Shown in pieces: positions 46,973 to 54,356 of a stretch of DNA of 64,000 nt (positions within the stretch are counted from its first letter, which is position 1; each line of letters opens with the position of its first letter). Origin of the DNA: Pseudomonas knackmussii B13 (GTDB lineage Bacteria > Pseudomonadota > Gammaproteobacteria > Pseudomonadales > Pseudomonadaceae); assembly GCF_000689415.1 (NCBI RefSeq), contig NZ_HG322950.1, forward strand, positions 806,001 to 870,000, written 5' to 3'. The notes beneath the pieces are model-generated. The model searched no databases and was not told where the DNA came from. It was given only the letters and a program-made list of their open reading frames with translations. The position numbers and the translations under genes are program-made.

Positions 46973-47124
46973 TTATCCACAGAATGCTCCACAGGATCGG
47001 TGGACAACGCCTTGCCGAACGGCTGTTCAAAATTCGACCATTCGTCGGCGAGCCATGTGGGGTGGGGCTTCCAGGCGGTGCTCCGCAGCTTGTCCACAGG
47101 TTGTTCCACAGTCCCGGTGGACAA
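46973..47124. repeat. Duplicated 35-bp hairpin with DnaA-box-like ends
   Basis: Copies at 46973-47007 and 47090-47124 are identical at 28 of 35 positions. Each begins TTRTCCACAG and ends CGGTGGACAA, forming an inverted repeat with an inner TCCACAG. The first arm of copy 1, TTATCCACA, is the consensus DnaA box. Copy 2 directly abuts the stop codon of the histone-deacetylase-like gene. No gene is supported in this 273-bp gap. Confidence 0.8.
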
Positions 47125-47125
47125 T

Positions 47126-48046
47126 TCAATCCATCCCCAATCGCTCCCACACCCGCTGGGCACTGTGATGCAGGATGCCGTGGCGACGCGCCAGGGCCTG
47201 GCGGTCCTTGTCGTAGCCACCGCCGATCACGCCGAGCACCGGAATGTCGCGGGCCAGGCAGCGCTCGATCACGCGCTCGTCGCGCGCGGCCAGGCCCTCG
47301 TCGGTGAGGTTCAGGTAGCCGAGTGCATCGTCCTTGTGCACATCCACACCGGCGTCGTAGAGCACCAGGTCGGGCTGGTACAGCGGTAGGAGGTAGTCGA
47401 GCGCCTCGTCCACCACGCGCAGGTAGTCGGCGTCGCCCATGTGCAGCGGCAGCGGGATGTCCCAGTCGCTCTGCGCCTTGCGCGCGGGGAAGTTCTTCTC
47501 GCAGTGCAGCGAGACGGTGATGGCATCCGGCACGTGCTCCAGGATGCGCGCGGTGCCGTCGCCCTGGTGCACGTCGCAGTCGAAGATCAGCACCCGCCCG
47601 GCGCGGCCGCTTTCCAGCAGGTAGAGGGCGATCACCGCGAGGTCGTTGAAGATGCAGAAGCCAGAGGCATGGTCGAAGTGTGCGTGGTGCGTGCCGCCGG
47701 CGAGGTGGCAGGCCAGGCCGTGCTGCAGGGCCAGATCGGCGCCGAGCAGCGAGCCGCCCACTGCGCGCACGGTGCGCCGAGCCAGTTCTTCGCTCCAGGG
47801 CAGGCCGAGGCGGCGCAGCTCCTCGTGGCTCATGTTGCCGCTGCAGTAGCGCTCGATATAGGCGCGGTCGTGGGCCAGGGCGAGGATATCCTGCGAGCAC
47901 AGCTCGGGCCGCAGCAGCGCTTCGTCGCAGGTCAGGCCGCTGTCCACCAGGTGCTCCTTGAGCAGGCGGAACTTCTCCATCGGAAAACGATGGTTGGCGG
48001 GGAAGGGCGGGCTGTAGTCGTCGTGGTAGACCAGGGGCAGCGGCAT
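47126..48046 (-). CDS. Histone deacetylase family protein
   Basis: From the ATG at 48046 the product is 306 residues with the arginase/deacetylase fold: THHAHFDHASGFCIFNDLAV, zinc ligands in FDCDVHQGDGTA, YDAGVDVHKDD and GVIGGGYDKD. Bacterial members deacetylate acetylpolyamines, acetoin-related or lysine substrates. It is shorter than the acetylpolyamine amidohydrolase type (about 340 residues). The substrate is unknown. Confidence 0.9.
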   Translation of the reverse strand: MPLPLVYHDDYSPPFPANHRFPMEKFRLLKEHLVDSGLTCDEALLRPELCSQDILALAHDRAYIERYCSGNMSHEELRRLGLPWSEELARRTVRAVGGSLLGADLALQHGLACHLAGGTHHAHFDHASGFCIFNDLAVIALYLLESGRAGRVLIFDCDVHQGDGTARILEHVPDAITVSLHCEKNFPARKAQSDWDIPLPLHMGDADYLRVVDEALDYLLPLYQPDLVLYDAGVDVHKDDALGYLNLTDEGLAARDERVIERCLARDIPVLGVIGGGYDKDRQALARRHGILHHSAQRVWERLGMD

Positions 48047-48169
48047 GGTGCGGGGCTCGGGGAGGGCAGCAGCAAGGGTACGCCGAGGGCTCGCCACTAG
48101 GCCAGAAGCGTGTCCCGTCGCGGGGCATGGGGCACAATAGCGGATTGTCGAAACGCGCCGAGGTGAACC

Positions 48170-48732
48170 ATGCAACTGCCCAGCCTGAGCACCGACCGCC
48201 TGCTGCTGCGCCCCTGGCGCGAGGGCGACCTGCAGGCCTTCGCCGCGCTGAATGCGGACCCCGAGGTGATGCGGCATTTCCCCAATTGCATGAGCCGCGA
48301 GGAAAGCGATTCCCTGGCCGCGCGCATCCACGAGCACTTCGCCGAGCACGGCTTCGGCCAGTGGATCGTCGAGCGCCGCAGTGATGGCGCCTTCCTCGGG
48401 GTGGTCGGCGTGCAGCATGTGAACTTCGAGGCGAGCTTCACCCCGGCGGTGGAAATTGGCTGGCGCCTGAACCACGCCTTCTGGCGCCAGGGCTATGCAC
48501 TGGAAGCGGCGCGCGCGGTCCTGCAGTACGCCTTCGCCCATCTGCAACTGGACGAAGTGGTCGCCTTCACCGTGCCGGCCAACCTGCCGTCCCAAGGGCT
48601 GATGCAGCGCCTCGGCATGCAGCGCGAAGCGGCTCTCGATTTCGAGCACCCGCGCCTGCCGCAAGGCCACCCGCTGCGCCCGCACGTGCTCTACCGCATC
48701 ACCCGTATGCAGTGGCTGGAGGGCAGACTTGA
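48170..48732 (+). CDS. GNAT N-acetyltransferase (RimJ-like), probable 3' frameshift
   Basis: The frame encodes a RimJ/RimL-type acetyltransferase: LSTDRLLLRPWREGDLQAFAAL, EIGWRLNHAFWRQGYALEAARAVL and VPANLPSQGLMQRLGM. Homology-like content ends at MQWLEG (about residue 185). The frame then stays open to 49189, but that extension is out-of-frame reading of the next gene. One extra G in the GGG at 48721-48723 would end the protein with TGA at 48730-48732, overlapping the TTG start of the next gene. A 1-base deletion or sequencing error is likely. The end given is this inferred ancestral stop. Confidence 0.7.
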
Positions 48733-50339
48733 GCGTGATCGACGACATCCGCGCCTACCACGCGCTGAGCTGCCACGAGCCGCAACGCTTCGCGCCGGGC
48801 CCTGGCCAGTTGGACTGGGCGACCCAGCCCGCCGCTTTCCGCCGTTATGCCGGCGCACGGCTGATCGAACTGCTGCACCGCCCGCAGGAAGAGTCGCCGG
48901 GCTACGACCTGGCCTTCGCCGGGCCGATCGGCGAGCCCGCGCCGCTGGACCTAGCCAGCCTCTCGCAACTGCTCTACGACAGCCTGGCCATCTCCGCCTG
49001 GAAGGAATCCGGCGGCAGCCGCTGGGCGCTGCGGGTCAACCCGTCGAGCGGCAACCTGCACCCGACCGAGGCCTACCTGCTGCTGCCGGCCGAGGCTGTG
49101 GACAAGTCCGCCGTGCTCGCCCACTACAGCGCCGACGAGCATGTGCTGGAAGTGCGCGCCGAGCTGCCCGCCGCGCTGACTTTGCCTGACGGCGGCGCGC
49201 TGCTGGCGCTGTCCAGCATCCCCTGGCGCGAGGCCTGGAAATACGGCGAGCGCGCCTATCGCTACTGCAACCACGACCTCGGCCACGCACTGGCCTGCCT
49301 GTCCATCGCGGCGAGTATTCAGGGCTGGGAAGTGCGGCTGCTGCATGGCGTCGCCGAGAGTCGGCTGGATGCCGTGTTCGGCCTGGACCGCGAAGGCTTC
49401 CACGAGCACGAGGCGGTCGATGCGCTGCTGTGGATAGGTCCGCCGCGCGACAGCGAACCGCGTCTGGCCGAGTCGCTGCTGCAAGGCATTTCCGCACTGG
49501 AGCTCGCCGGCGAGCCCAATCGTCTGTCGCGCCAGTACCGCCACTGGCCGGAGCTGGAGCGTGTGCATTCGCTGTGCCGCGCCCCGGTACTGGCGCCCGT
49601 CGATGGGGCACTGCCGCGCCGCGAAGCAATGGTGGATAACCCAGGTTTGCCGCTGCGGCCGATCCTGCACCGGCGGCGCAGCGCGCAGTCCATGGACGGG
49701 CGCTCCGGCATTCACGCCGAGTTGCTTTACGCCTGGCTGCGTCGGCTGATGCCCGAAAACTCGCCCGTGCCTTTCGCGAGTACCGGCGAACCGCCGCGCA
49801 TCGACCTGCTGCTGTTCGTCCACCGCGTCCAGGGCCTGGCGCCGGGACTCTACTGGCTGGGCCGAAGCGGCCGTACGCCGGGTGGCTTGCGCGAAGACTT
49901 CCTCTGGGAACGCGCCGACGGCGAGCTGCCGCTATACCGCCTGCTGCAAGGCGACGCGCGCCAGCTCTCGGCGTTCCTCTCCTGCGGCCAGGACATCGCC
50001 AGCGATGGCTGTGTCGCCTTCGCCATGCTCGCCGATCTCGATGCCGCGCTCGCCGAGGGCGCCTGGACTTATCCACGGCTGTATTGGGAGTGCGGGCAGA
50101 TCGGCCAGTTGCTTTACCTGGAGGCCGAGGCGGCGGGGATTTCCGGCACCGGCATCGGCTGCTATTTCGATGCGGCGGTGCAGGAATTGCTGGGCGAGGG
50201 AACGGACCAGCTGGTCAGCCTCTATCATTTCACCCTCGGCCGCGCGGTATGGGACACTCGCCTCACTAGCCTGCCCGCATACCCCCAGCCGCGCCGCCCG
50301 CACCCCATTCGCAGTACCGATTTCGAGGAACCGACATGA
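48729..50339 (+). CDS. SagB-type dehydrogenase with two nitroreductase-like domains
   Basis: The 536-residue product (TTG at 48729, or GTG at 48735) contains two copies of an FMN-dependent nitroreductase-like fold: WALRVNPSSGNLHPTEAYLL with YCNHDLGHALACL, and HRRRSAQSMDGR with YWECGQIGQLLYLEAEAAGISGTGIGC. SagB/ThcOx proteins oxidise azoline rings in peptide natural products. No YcaO or precursor gene is adjacent, so the role here is unknown. It is coupled by 4 bases to tesB. Confidence 0.85.
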   Translation: MSVIDDIRAYHALSCHEPQRFAPGPGQLDWATQPAAFRRYAGARLIELLHRPQEESPGYDLAFAGPIGEPAPLDLASLSQLLYDSLAISAWKESGGSRWALRVNPSSGNLHPTEAYLLLPAEAVDKSAVLAHYSADEHVLEVRAELPAALTLPDGGALLALSSIPWREAWKYGERAYRYCNHDLGHALACLSIAASIQGWEVRLLHGVAESRLDAVFGLDREGFHEHEAVDALLWIGPPRDSEPRLAESLLQGISALELAGEPNRLSRQYRHWPELERVHSLCRAPVLAPVDGALPRREAMVDNPGLPLRPILHRRRSAQSMDGRSGIHAELLYAWLRRLMPENSPVPFASTGEPPRIDLLLFVHRVQGLAPGLYWLGRSGRTPGGLREDFLWERADGELPLYRLLQGDARQLSAFLSCGQDIASDGCVAFAMLADLDAALAEGAWTYPRLYWECGQIGQLLYLEAEAAGISGTGIGCYFDAAVQELLGEGTDQLVSLYHFTLGRAVWDTRLTSLPAYPQPRRPHPIRSTDFEEPT

Positions 50340-51205
50340 CCCAGATCCTGGACAACCTGGTGGATTTGCTGAGCCTGGAAGCCATCGAGGAAAACCTCTT
50401 CCGGGGCATCAGCCAAGACCTCGGATTCCGCCAGCTTTACGGCGGCCAGGTGCTCGGCCAGGCGCTCTCGGCGGCCAGCCAGACGGTCGACCCGGCGCGC
50501 CACGTGCACTCCATGCACGGCTACTTCCTGCGCCCGGGCGATGCCAGCATGCCGGTGGTCTACCAGGTCGACCGCGTGCGCGATGGCGGCACCTTCAGCA
50601 CCCGTCGCGTCACCGCGATCCAGAAGGGCCAGCCGATCTTCGCCCTGAGCACCTCCTTCCAGACCGAGGAAGAGGGCTTCCACCACCACATCCCGATGCC
50701 CGATGTGGTCGGCCCGGAGAACCTGCCGACCGACCTCGAGCTCAAGCAGCGCAGCATCGCCCAGTTCCCCGAGCGCATCCGCGACAAGCTGCTGTATCCC
50801 AAGCCCATCGAGATTCGCCCGGTCACCCAGAACGACCCCTACGATCCTTCGGTGGGCGAGCCGATCAAGTACCTCTGGCTGCGCGCCGACGGCAAGCTGC
50901 CGGACGTGCCGGCCCTGCACAAATACATCCTGGCGTACGCCTCGGACTTCGGCTTCCTCACCACCTCGCTGCTGCCCCACGGCCGCTCGGTGTGGCAGAA
51001 GGACATGCAGGTCGCCACCATCGACCATTCCGTATGGTTCCACCGCGACCTGCGCGCGGACGAGTGGCTGCTGTACGCCATCGACAGCCCCTGGGCCGGC
51101 AACGGCCGCGGCTTCGTGCGTGGCAGCATCTTCAACCGCGACGGCCAGTTGGTCGCCTCGGCGACCCAGGAAGGCCTGATCCGCCGCCGCGAGGACTGGG
51201 CATGA
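50336..51205 (+). CDS. tesB: Acyl-CoA thioesterase II
   Basis: The 289-residue product has two hot-dog domains with YGGQVLGQALSAA near the N-terminus and VATIDHSVWFHRDLRADEWLLY with SPWAGNGRGFVRG at the C-terminus, which are TesB signatures. It hydrolyses medium- and long-chain acyl-CoA. It overlaps its neighbours on both sides by 4 bases. Confidence 0.95.
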   Translation: MTQILDNLVDLLSLEAIEENLFRGISQDLGFRQLYGGQVLGQALSAASQTVDPARHVHSMHGYFLRPGDASMPVVYQVDRVRDGGTFSTRRVTAIQKGQPIFALSTSFQTEEEGFHHHIPMPDVVGPENLPTDLELKQRSIAQFPERIRDKLLYPKPIEIRPVTQNDPYDPSVGEPIKYLWLRADGKLPDVPALHKYILAYASDFGFLTTSLLPHGRSVWQKDMQVATIDHSVWFHRDLRADEWLLYAIDSPWAGNGRGFVRGSIFNRDGQLVASATQEGLIRRREDWA

Positions 51206-51801
51206 TCCCGGCGCAGATCCGCCACTGGGTGTTCGACATGGACGGCACCCTGACCCTGGCGGTGCATGACTTCCCGGCCATCAAGCGGGCCCTGGGCATT
51301 CCCCAGGAAGACGACATCCTCCACCACCTGGCGGCGCTGCCCGAAGCCGAGGCGGCCGCCAAGCACGCCTGGCTGCTGGAGCACGAGCGCGAACTGGCCC
51401 TGGCCTCGACGGCTGCGCCGGGCGCGGTCGACCTGGTGCGTGCGCTGCATGAAGGCGGCTACCGCCTCGGCATCCTCACCCGCAATGCCCACGAGCTGGC
51501 GCTGGTTACCCTGCAGGCCATCGGCCTGGGCGACTGCTTCCACACCGAGGACATCCTCGGTCGCGGCGAAGCCCAGCCCAAGCCCAGCCCGGATGGGCTG
51601 CTGCACCTGGCCGAACGCTGGCAGGTACAGCCCCGCGAGATGCTGATGATCGGCGACTACCGCTTCGACCTGGAATGCGGCCGCGCGGCGGGCAGCCACA
51701 CGGCGCTGGTGAACCTGCCGGACAACCCCTGGCCGGAGCTGACCGACTGGCACGCCGCCGATTGCACGGCGCTGGGGCGGTTGGCCGGCGTTCTGGCGTA
51801 A
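51202..51801 (+). CDS. HAD-superfamily hydrolase
   Basis: The 199-residue product has HAD motif I VFDMDGTLT, motif II ILTRNAH, the lysine in PKPSPDG and motif IV GDYRFDLECGRAAG. It has a small helical cap. It looks like a phosphatase of the phosphoglycolate or beta-phosphoglucomutase type. The start overlaps the tesB stop by 4 bases. A 131-bp repeat array follows. Confidence 0.9.
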   Translation: MIPAQIRHWVFDMDGTLTLAVHDFPAIKRALGIPQEDDILHHLAALPEAEAAAKHAWLLEHERELALASTAAPGAVDLVRALHEGGYRLGILTRNAHELALVTLQAIGLGDCFHTEDILGRGEAQPKPSPDGLLHLAERWQVQPREMLMIGDYRFDLECGRAAGSHTALVNLPDNPWPELTDWHAADCTALGRLAGVLA

Positions 51802-51812
51802 CACCAGAATGC

Positions 51813-52151
51813 GCATAACCACCTAGTGGTTATGCACCCTACGCAACCGAATACTCCTGTAGGGCGAATAACCCTTTGGGTTATCCGCCGTTGGCGATGG
51901 GTTCGCGAGCAAGCTCGCTCCTACGAAGAGCAATCGTGCCGGTGCATAACCACCTCGTGGTTATGCACCCTACGAATCCGTGGGTTTCCGTAGGGCGAAT
52001 AACCCTTTGGGTTATCCGCCGTTGGCGATGGGGTCGCGAGCAAGCTCGCTCCTGCGAAGAGCAATCGTGCTGGTGCATAACCAACTTGTGGTTATGCACC
52101 CTACGCAACCGGATGCTCCCGTAGGGCGAATGACCCTACGGGCTATCCGCC
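51813..52151. repeat. 131-bp tandem repeat array of palindromes (2.6 units)
   Basis: Units start at 51813, 51944 and 52075, a period of exactly 131 bp; the last is partial. Each full unit carries three inverted repeats: GCATAACCAC / GTGGTTATGC, GGCGAATAACCC / GGGTTATCCGCC, and GCGAGC-AA-GCTCGC. The units differ at only a few positions. The array fills the 359-bp gap between two convergent genes (HAD hydrolase and btuB) and resembles REP-type mosaics. Confidence 0.9.
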
Positions 52152-52160
52152 GCTGTCGAC

Positions 52161-54026
52161 TTACAGCTCCGGCGTCCAGGTCAGCGCCAGCAGCGCGGTG
52201 CGGCCGGCTTCGCGGTAGGCGAAGGTTTCGGTGGGGAAGCCTGCCGGGTCGGTTGGCCGTTGGTAGGTTGCCTGGGCGTAGTCGCGGTCCAGCAGGTTCT
52301 GCACCTTCAGGTCCCAGCGGATGCTTTCGCTGAACAGCCAGCTGCCGCGCACATCCAGCACGCCGTAGCCGCCGAGCTGTTCGCTGTTCGCAGCGTCTGC
52401 ATAGCTGTTGCTCAGCGCGCGCCAGCTGCCGCCCAGGCCGAAGGCGCCGAACTGGCGGTCCAGGTCCAGGCTCAGGGTGCGGCGGGCGCGGCGCGGCAGG
52501 GTGTGGCCGGTGTCGCGGTCACGCGGGTCGATCACCGCTACGCCGAGGTTGGCTTGCCAGCCGTAGACCTCACGCGCCCAGTTCGCCTCGAAGCCGTTGA
52601 TGCGCGCCTTGGCGATGTTCTCCGGCTGGTTGGCGGTGCTGTCCCAGGCGATCAGGTCGTCGACCTCGGTGCGGTAGATCGAGGCGTCCAGGTGGTTGCC
52701 GTCGAACTCGCCGCGCCATTGCAGCTCGTAGGTCTTCGAGGTCTCGGCCTTGAGGTTCGGGTTGCCGGCGCCGGGGTAGTAGAGGTCGCTGAAGGTCGGC
52801 GCGCGGAAGCCCTCGCCGTAGCTGGCGATCCAGCTCTGCTTGTCGCCCACCGGCAGGGTCAGGGCGCCGTTCCAGCTGTTCTGCGTGCCGTAGCGCTGGT
52901 TGTCGTCGTGGCGCAGGCCCAGCTCAGTGGAGAAGGCGTCGGCCTTGAAGCTGTGCTGGGCGAAGAAGGCGTGGTTCTCGCGGCTGTCCTCGGCGAACGT
53001 GGTGCTGCCGTCGACCTGGTCTTCGTACCAGTCGGCGCCCAGGGCCAGTTGGTTGCGCGGGTCCAGCTGCAGGCGGTTGATCCAGCTCGCCGAGTGGCGG
53101 GTGGTTTCCAGGCTGCCGTTGTTCCAGTCCTCGGCGGCGCCGACCGCCTTGTTGCGGTCGTAGCTGCGGCCCAGTTCGACGCGGCTGCTCCACATGTCGG
53201 TGAGCTGGCCTTCGAGGTAGCCGCTGTAGCTGCTGACACGGAACTCGTCGTGAGGCAGGCCCGGCGCGTAGCTGTAGGCGTCGTCGTATTCGCTGTCGCC
53301 GCGCTGGTCGTTGAGGCTGAAACCGGCCTTCCAGTCGTCGTTCAACTGGTGGTCGAGGTTCAGGTGCACGGCCTTGTTGCGCCGGCCGTCGTCGTCGCTG
53401 TCGGCGCCGCGGTTGTCGCGGGTCATGTCCCAGCCCTGGGTTTCGTCGAGGCTGGCGCCGAGGTTGAAGCGGGTGCGCTCGTCGCCACCGGCCAGCGAGG
53501 CGCTGCGCTCGAAGGTGCCGTGGTTGCCCGCCGCCAGGCGTACTTCCGGGTGCAGGCCGGTTTCGCCGCGACGGGTGAAGATCTGGATCACCCCGCCGAT
53601 GGCGTCGGCGCCGTACAGCGAGGAGCGCGGACCGCGGGTCACTTCGACGCGCTCGATGTTGTCGATGCTCAGGTAGTCCAGGCGGGCGATGCCGCTGCTC
53701 GCCGAGGCGATGCGCTGGCCGTCGACCAGCACCAGGGTCTGCGCGGTGTTGCTGCCGCGCACCGAGTAGCTGATCAGCCCGGCGGCAGTGCTCACCTGCA
53801 CGCCCGGCACGCGCTGCAGCAGCTCAGGCACGCTGCGGGCCTGCAGGCGCTCGATGTCGTCGCGGGTGAACACGGTGTTGGCCGAGGTGGCCTGGTCGCG
53901 CGGCTGCGCCATGCGCGCCGAGGTGATGACCATGTCCGGCAGCTTGTAGGCCTGCTCGGCATCGGTCGCGGCGAAGGAAGCCCCGGGCAGTACGGCGACG
54001 GCCAAGGCGAGACGGGAAAGCTTCAT
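52161..54026 (-). CDS. btuB: Vitamin B12 TonB-dependent outer-membrane receptor
   Basis: The 621-residue product has a signal peptide (about residues 1-20), a TonB box-like DMVITSARM, a plug domain (LQRVPGVQVS, VLVDGQRIAS, IERVEVTRGPRSSLYGADAIGGVIQI) and a 22-strand barrel ending in an aromatic pattern (LLALTWTPEL). The preceding 5' leader contains a cobalamin riboswitch, which supports the assignment. It should bring cobalamin into the periplasm. Confidence 0.93.
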   Translation of the reverse strand: MKLSRLALAVAVLPGASFAATDAEQAYKLPDMVITSARMAQPRDQATSANTVFTRDDIERLQARSVPELLQRVPGVQVSTAAGLISYSVRGSNTAQTLVLVDGQRIASASSGIARLDYLSIDNIERVEVTRGPRSSLYGADAIGGVIQIFTRRGETGLHPEVRLAAGNHGTFERSASLAGGDERTRFNLGASLDETQGWDMTRDNRGADSDDDGRRNKAVHLNLDHQLNDDWKAGFSLNDQRGDSEYDDAYSYAPGLPHDEFRVSSYSGYLEGQLTDMWSSRVELGRSYDRNKAVGAAEDWNNGSLETTRHSASWINRLQLDPRNQLALGADWYEDQVDGSTTFAEDSRENHAFFAQHSFKADAFSTELGLRHDDNQRYGTQNSWNGALTLPVGDKQSWIASYGEGFRAPTFSDLYYPGAGNPNLKAETSKTYELQWRGEFDGNHLDASIYRTEVDDLIAWDSTANQPENIAKARINGFEANWAREVYGWQANLGVAVIDPRDRDTGHTLPRRARRTLSLDLDRQFGAFGLGGSWRALSNSYADAANSEQLGGYGVLDVRGSWLFSESIRWDLKVQNLLDRDYAQATYQRPTDPAGFPTETFAYREAGRTALLALTWTPEL

Positions 54027-54063
54027 GGATTGGAATCCTCAAAAGTACGTCGGCGACTTTCGA

Positions 54064-54113
54064 GGAGGGCGGACAAGGACGGCTCGCGGCCGTGCTTGAC
54101 GGTGCGGCCCTCC
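54064..54113 (-). promoter_or_regulatory. Hairpin of the btuB leader expression platform
   Basis: GGAGGGC (54064-54070) and GCCCTCC (54107-54113) form a 7-bp stem in the leader RNA just before the btuB ribosome binding site. It may be the switch that exposes or hides initiation. There is no T-run, so control at translation or through Rho is more likely. Confidence 0.4.
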
Positions 54114-54134
54114 GCAACACCAGTCGGATCGCGT

Positions 54135-54290
54135 CGAGGGCGGTCTCCGGGCTGCCGACACGCACGCTCGCGGCCTTCCCATGCGTGTCGCACAGTGGCG
54201 GATCGGAGCGCGGCAGGCCGTGGCCTGCGGTCGGTTACCGTTGCGGGGGCAGCGCAGGTCTTTCACCTGCTTCCCGTTACCTCGAACGAA
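54135..54290 (-). promoter_or_regulatory. Cobalamin (AdoCbl) riboswitch
   Basis: On the minus strand the leader contains GGGAAGCAGGTGAAAGACC, then CTGCCCCCGCAACGGTAA, the B12 box GCCACTG (54193-54199), ATGGGAAGGC and CCGGAGACCGCC. These are the conserved elements of a cobalamin riboswitch in the right order. It lies in the 330-bp gap between dxs and btuB, so B12 represses btuB. Confidence 0.93.
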
Positions 54291-54319
54291 AACGGGCGCA
54301 CCTTATAAGGGTGCGCCCG
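54289..54319 (-). terminator. Intrinsic terminator of the xseB-ispA-dxs operon
   Basis: CGGGCGCACC (54293-54302) and GGTGCGCCCG (54310-54319) form a 10-bp stem, followed on the minus strand by TTTT (54292-54289). It lies 38 bases after the dxs stop codon and just before the btuB riboswitch. The loop contains TTATAA on the minus strand, which may also be the btuB -10 element (TATAAG). Confidence 0.65.
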
Positions 54320-54356
54320 TCGCTGCAAGGCTCAGGGGGAGCAATGCGCCTAGCGG

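Noticed and set aside
46891..47220. A 109-residue minus-strand frame in the repeat gap
   Set aside because: It is only a translation of the two hairpin repeats and overlaps the end of the histone-deacetylase-like gene.
48733..49189. C-terminal extension of the GNAT protein
   Set aside because: The residues after about 187 are an arginine/alanine-rich out-of-frame reading of the SagB-type gene.
51813..52151. CRISPR array
   Set aside because: The 131-bp units are long, nearly identical and without short unique spacers, and there is no cas gene.
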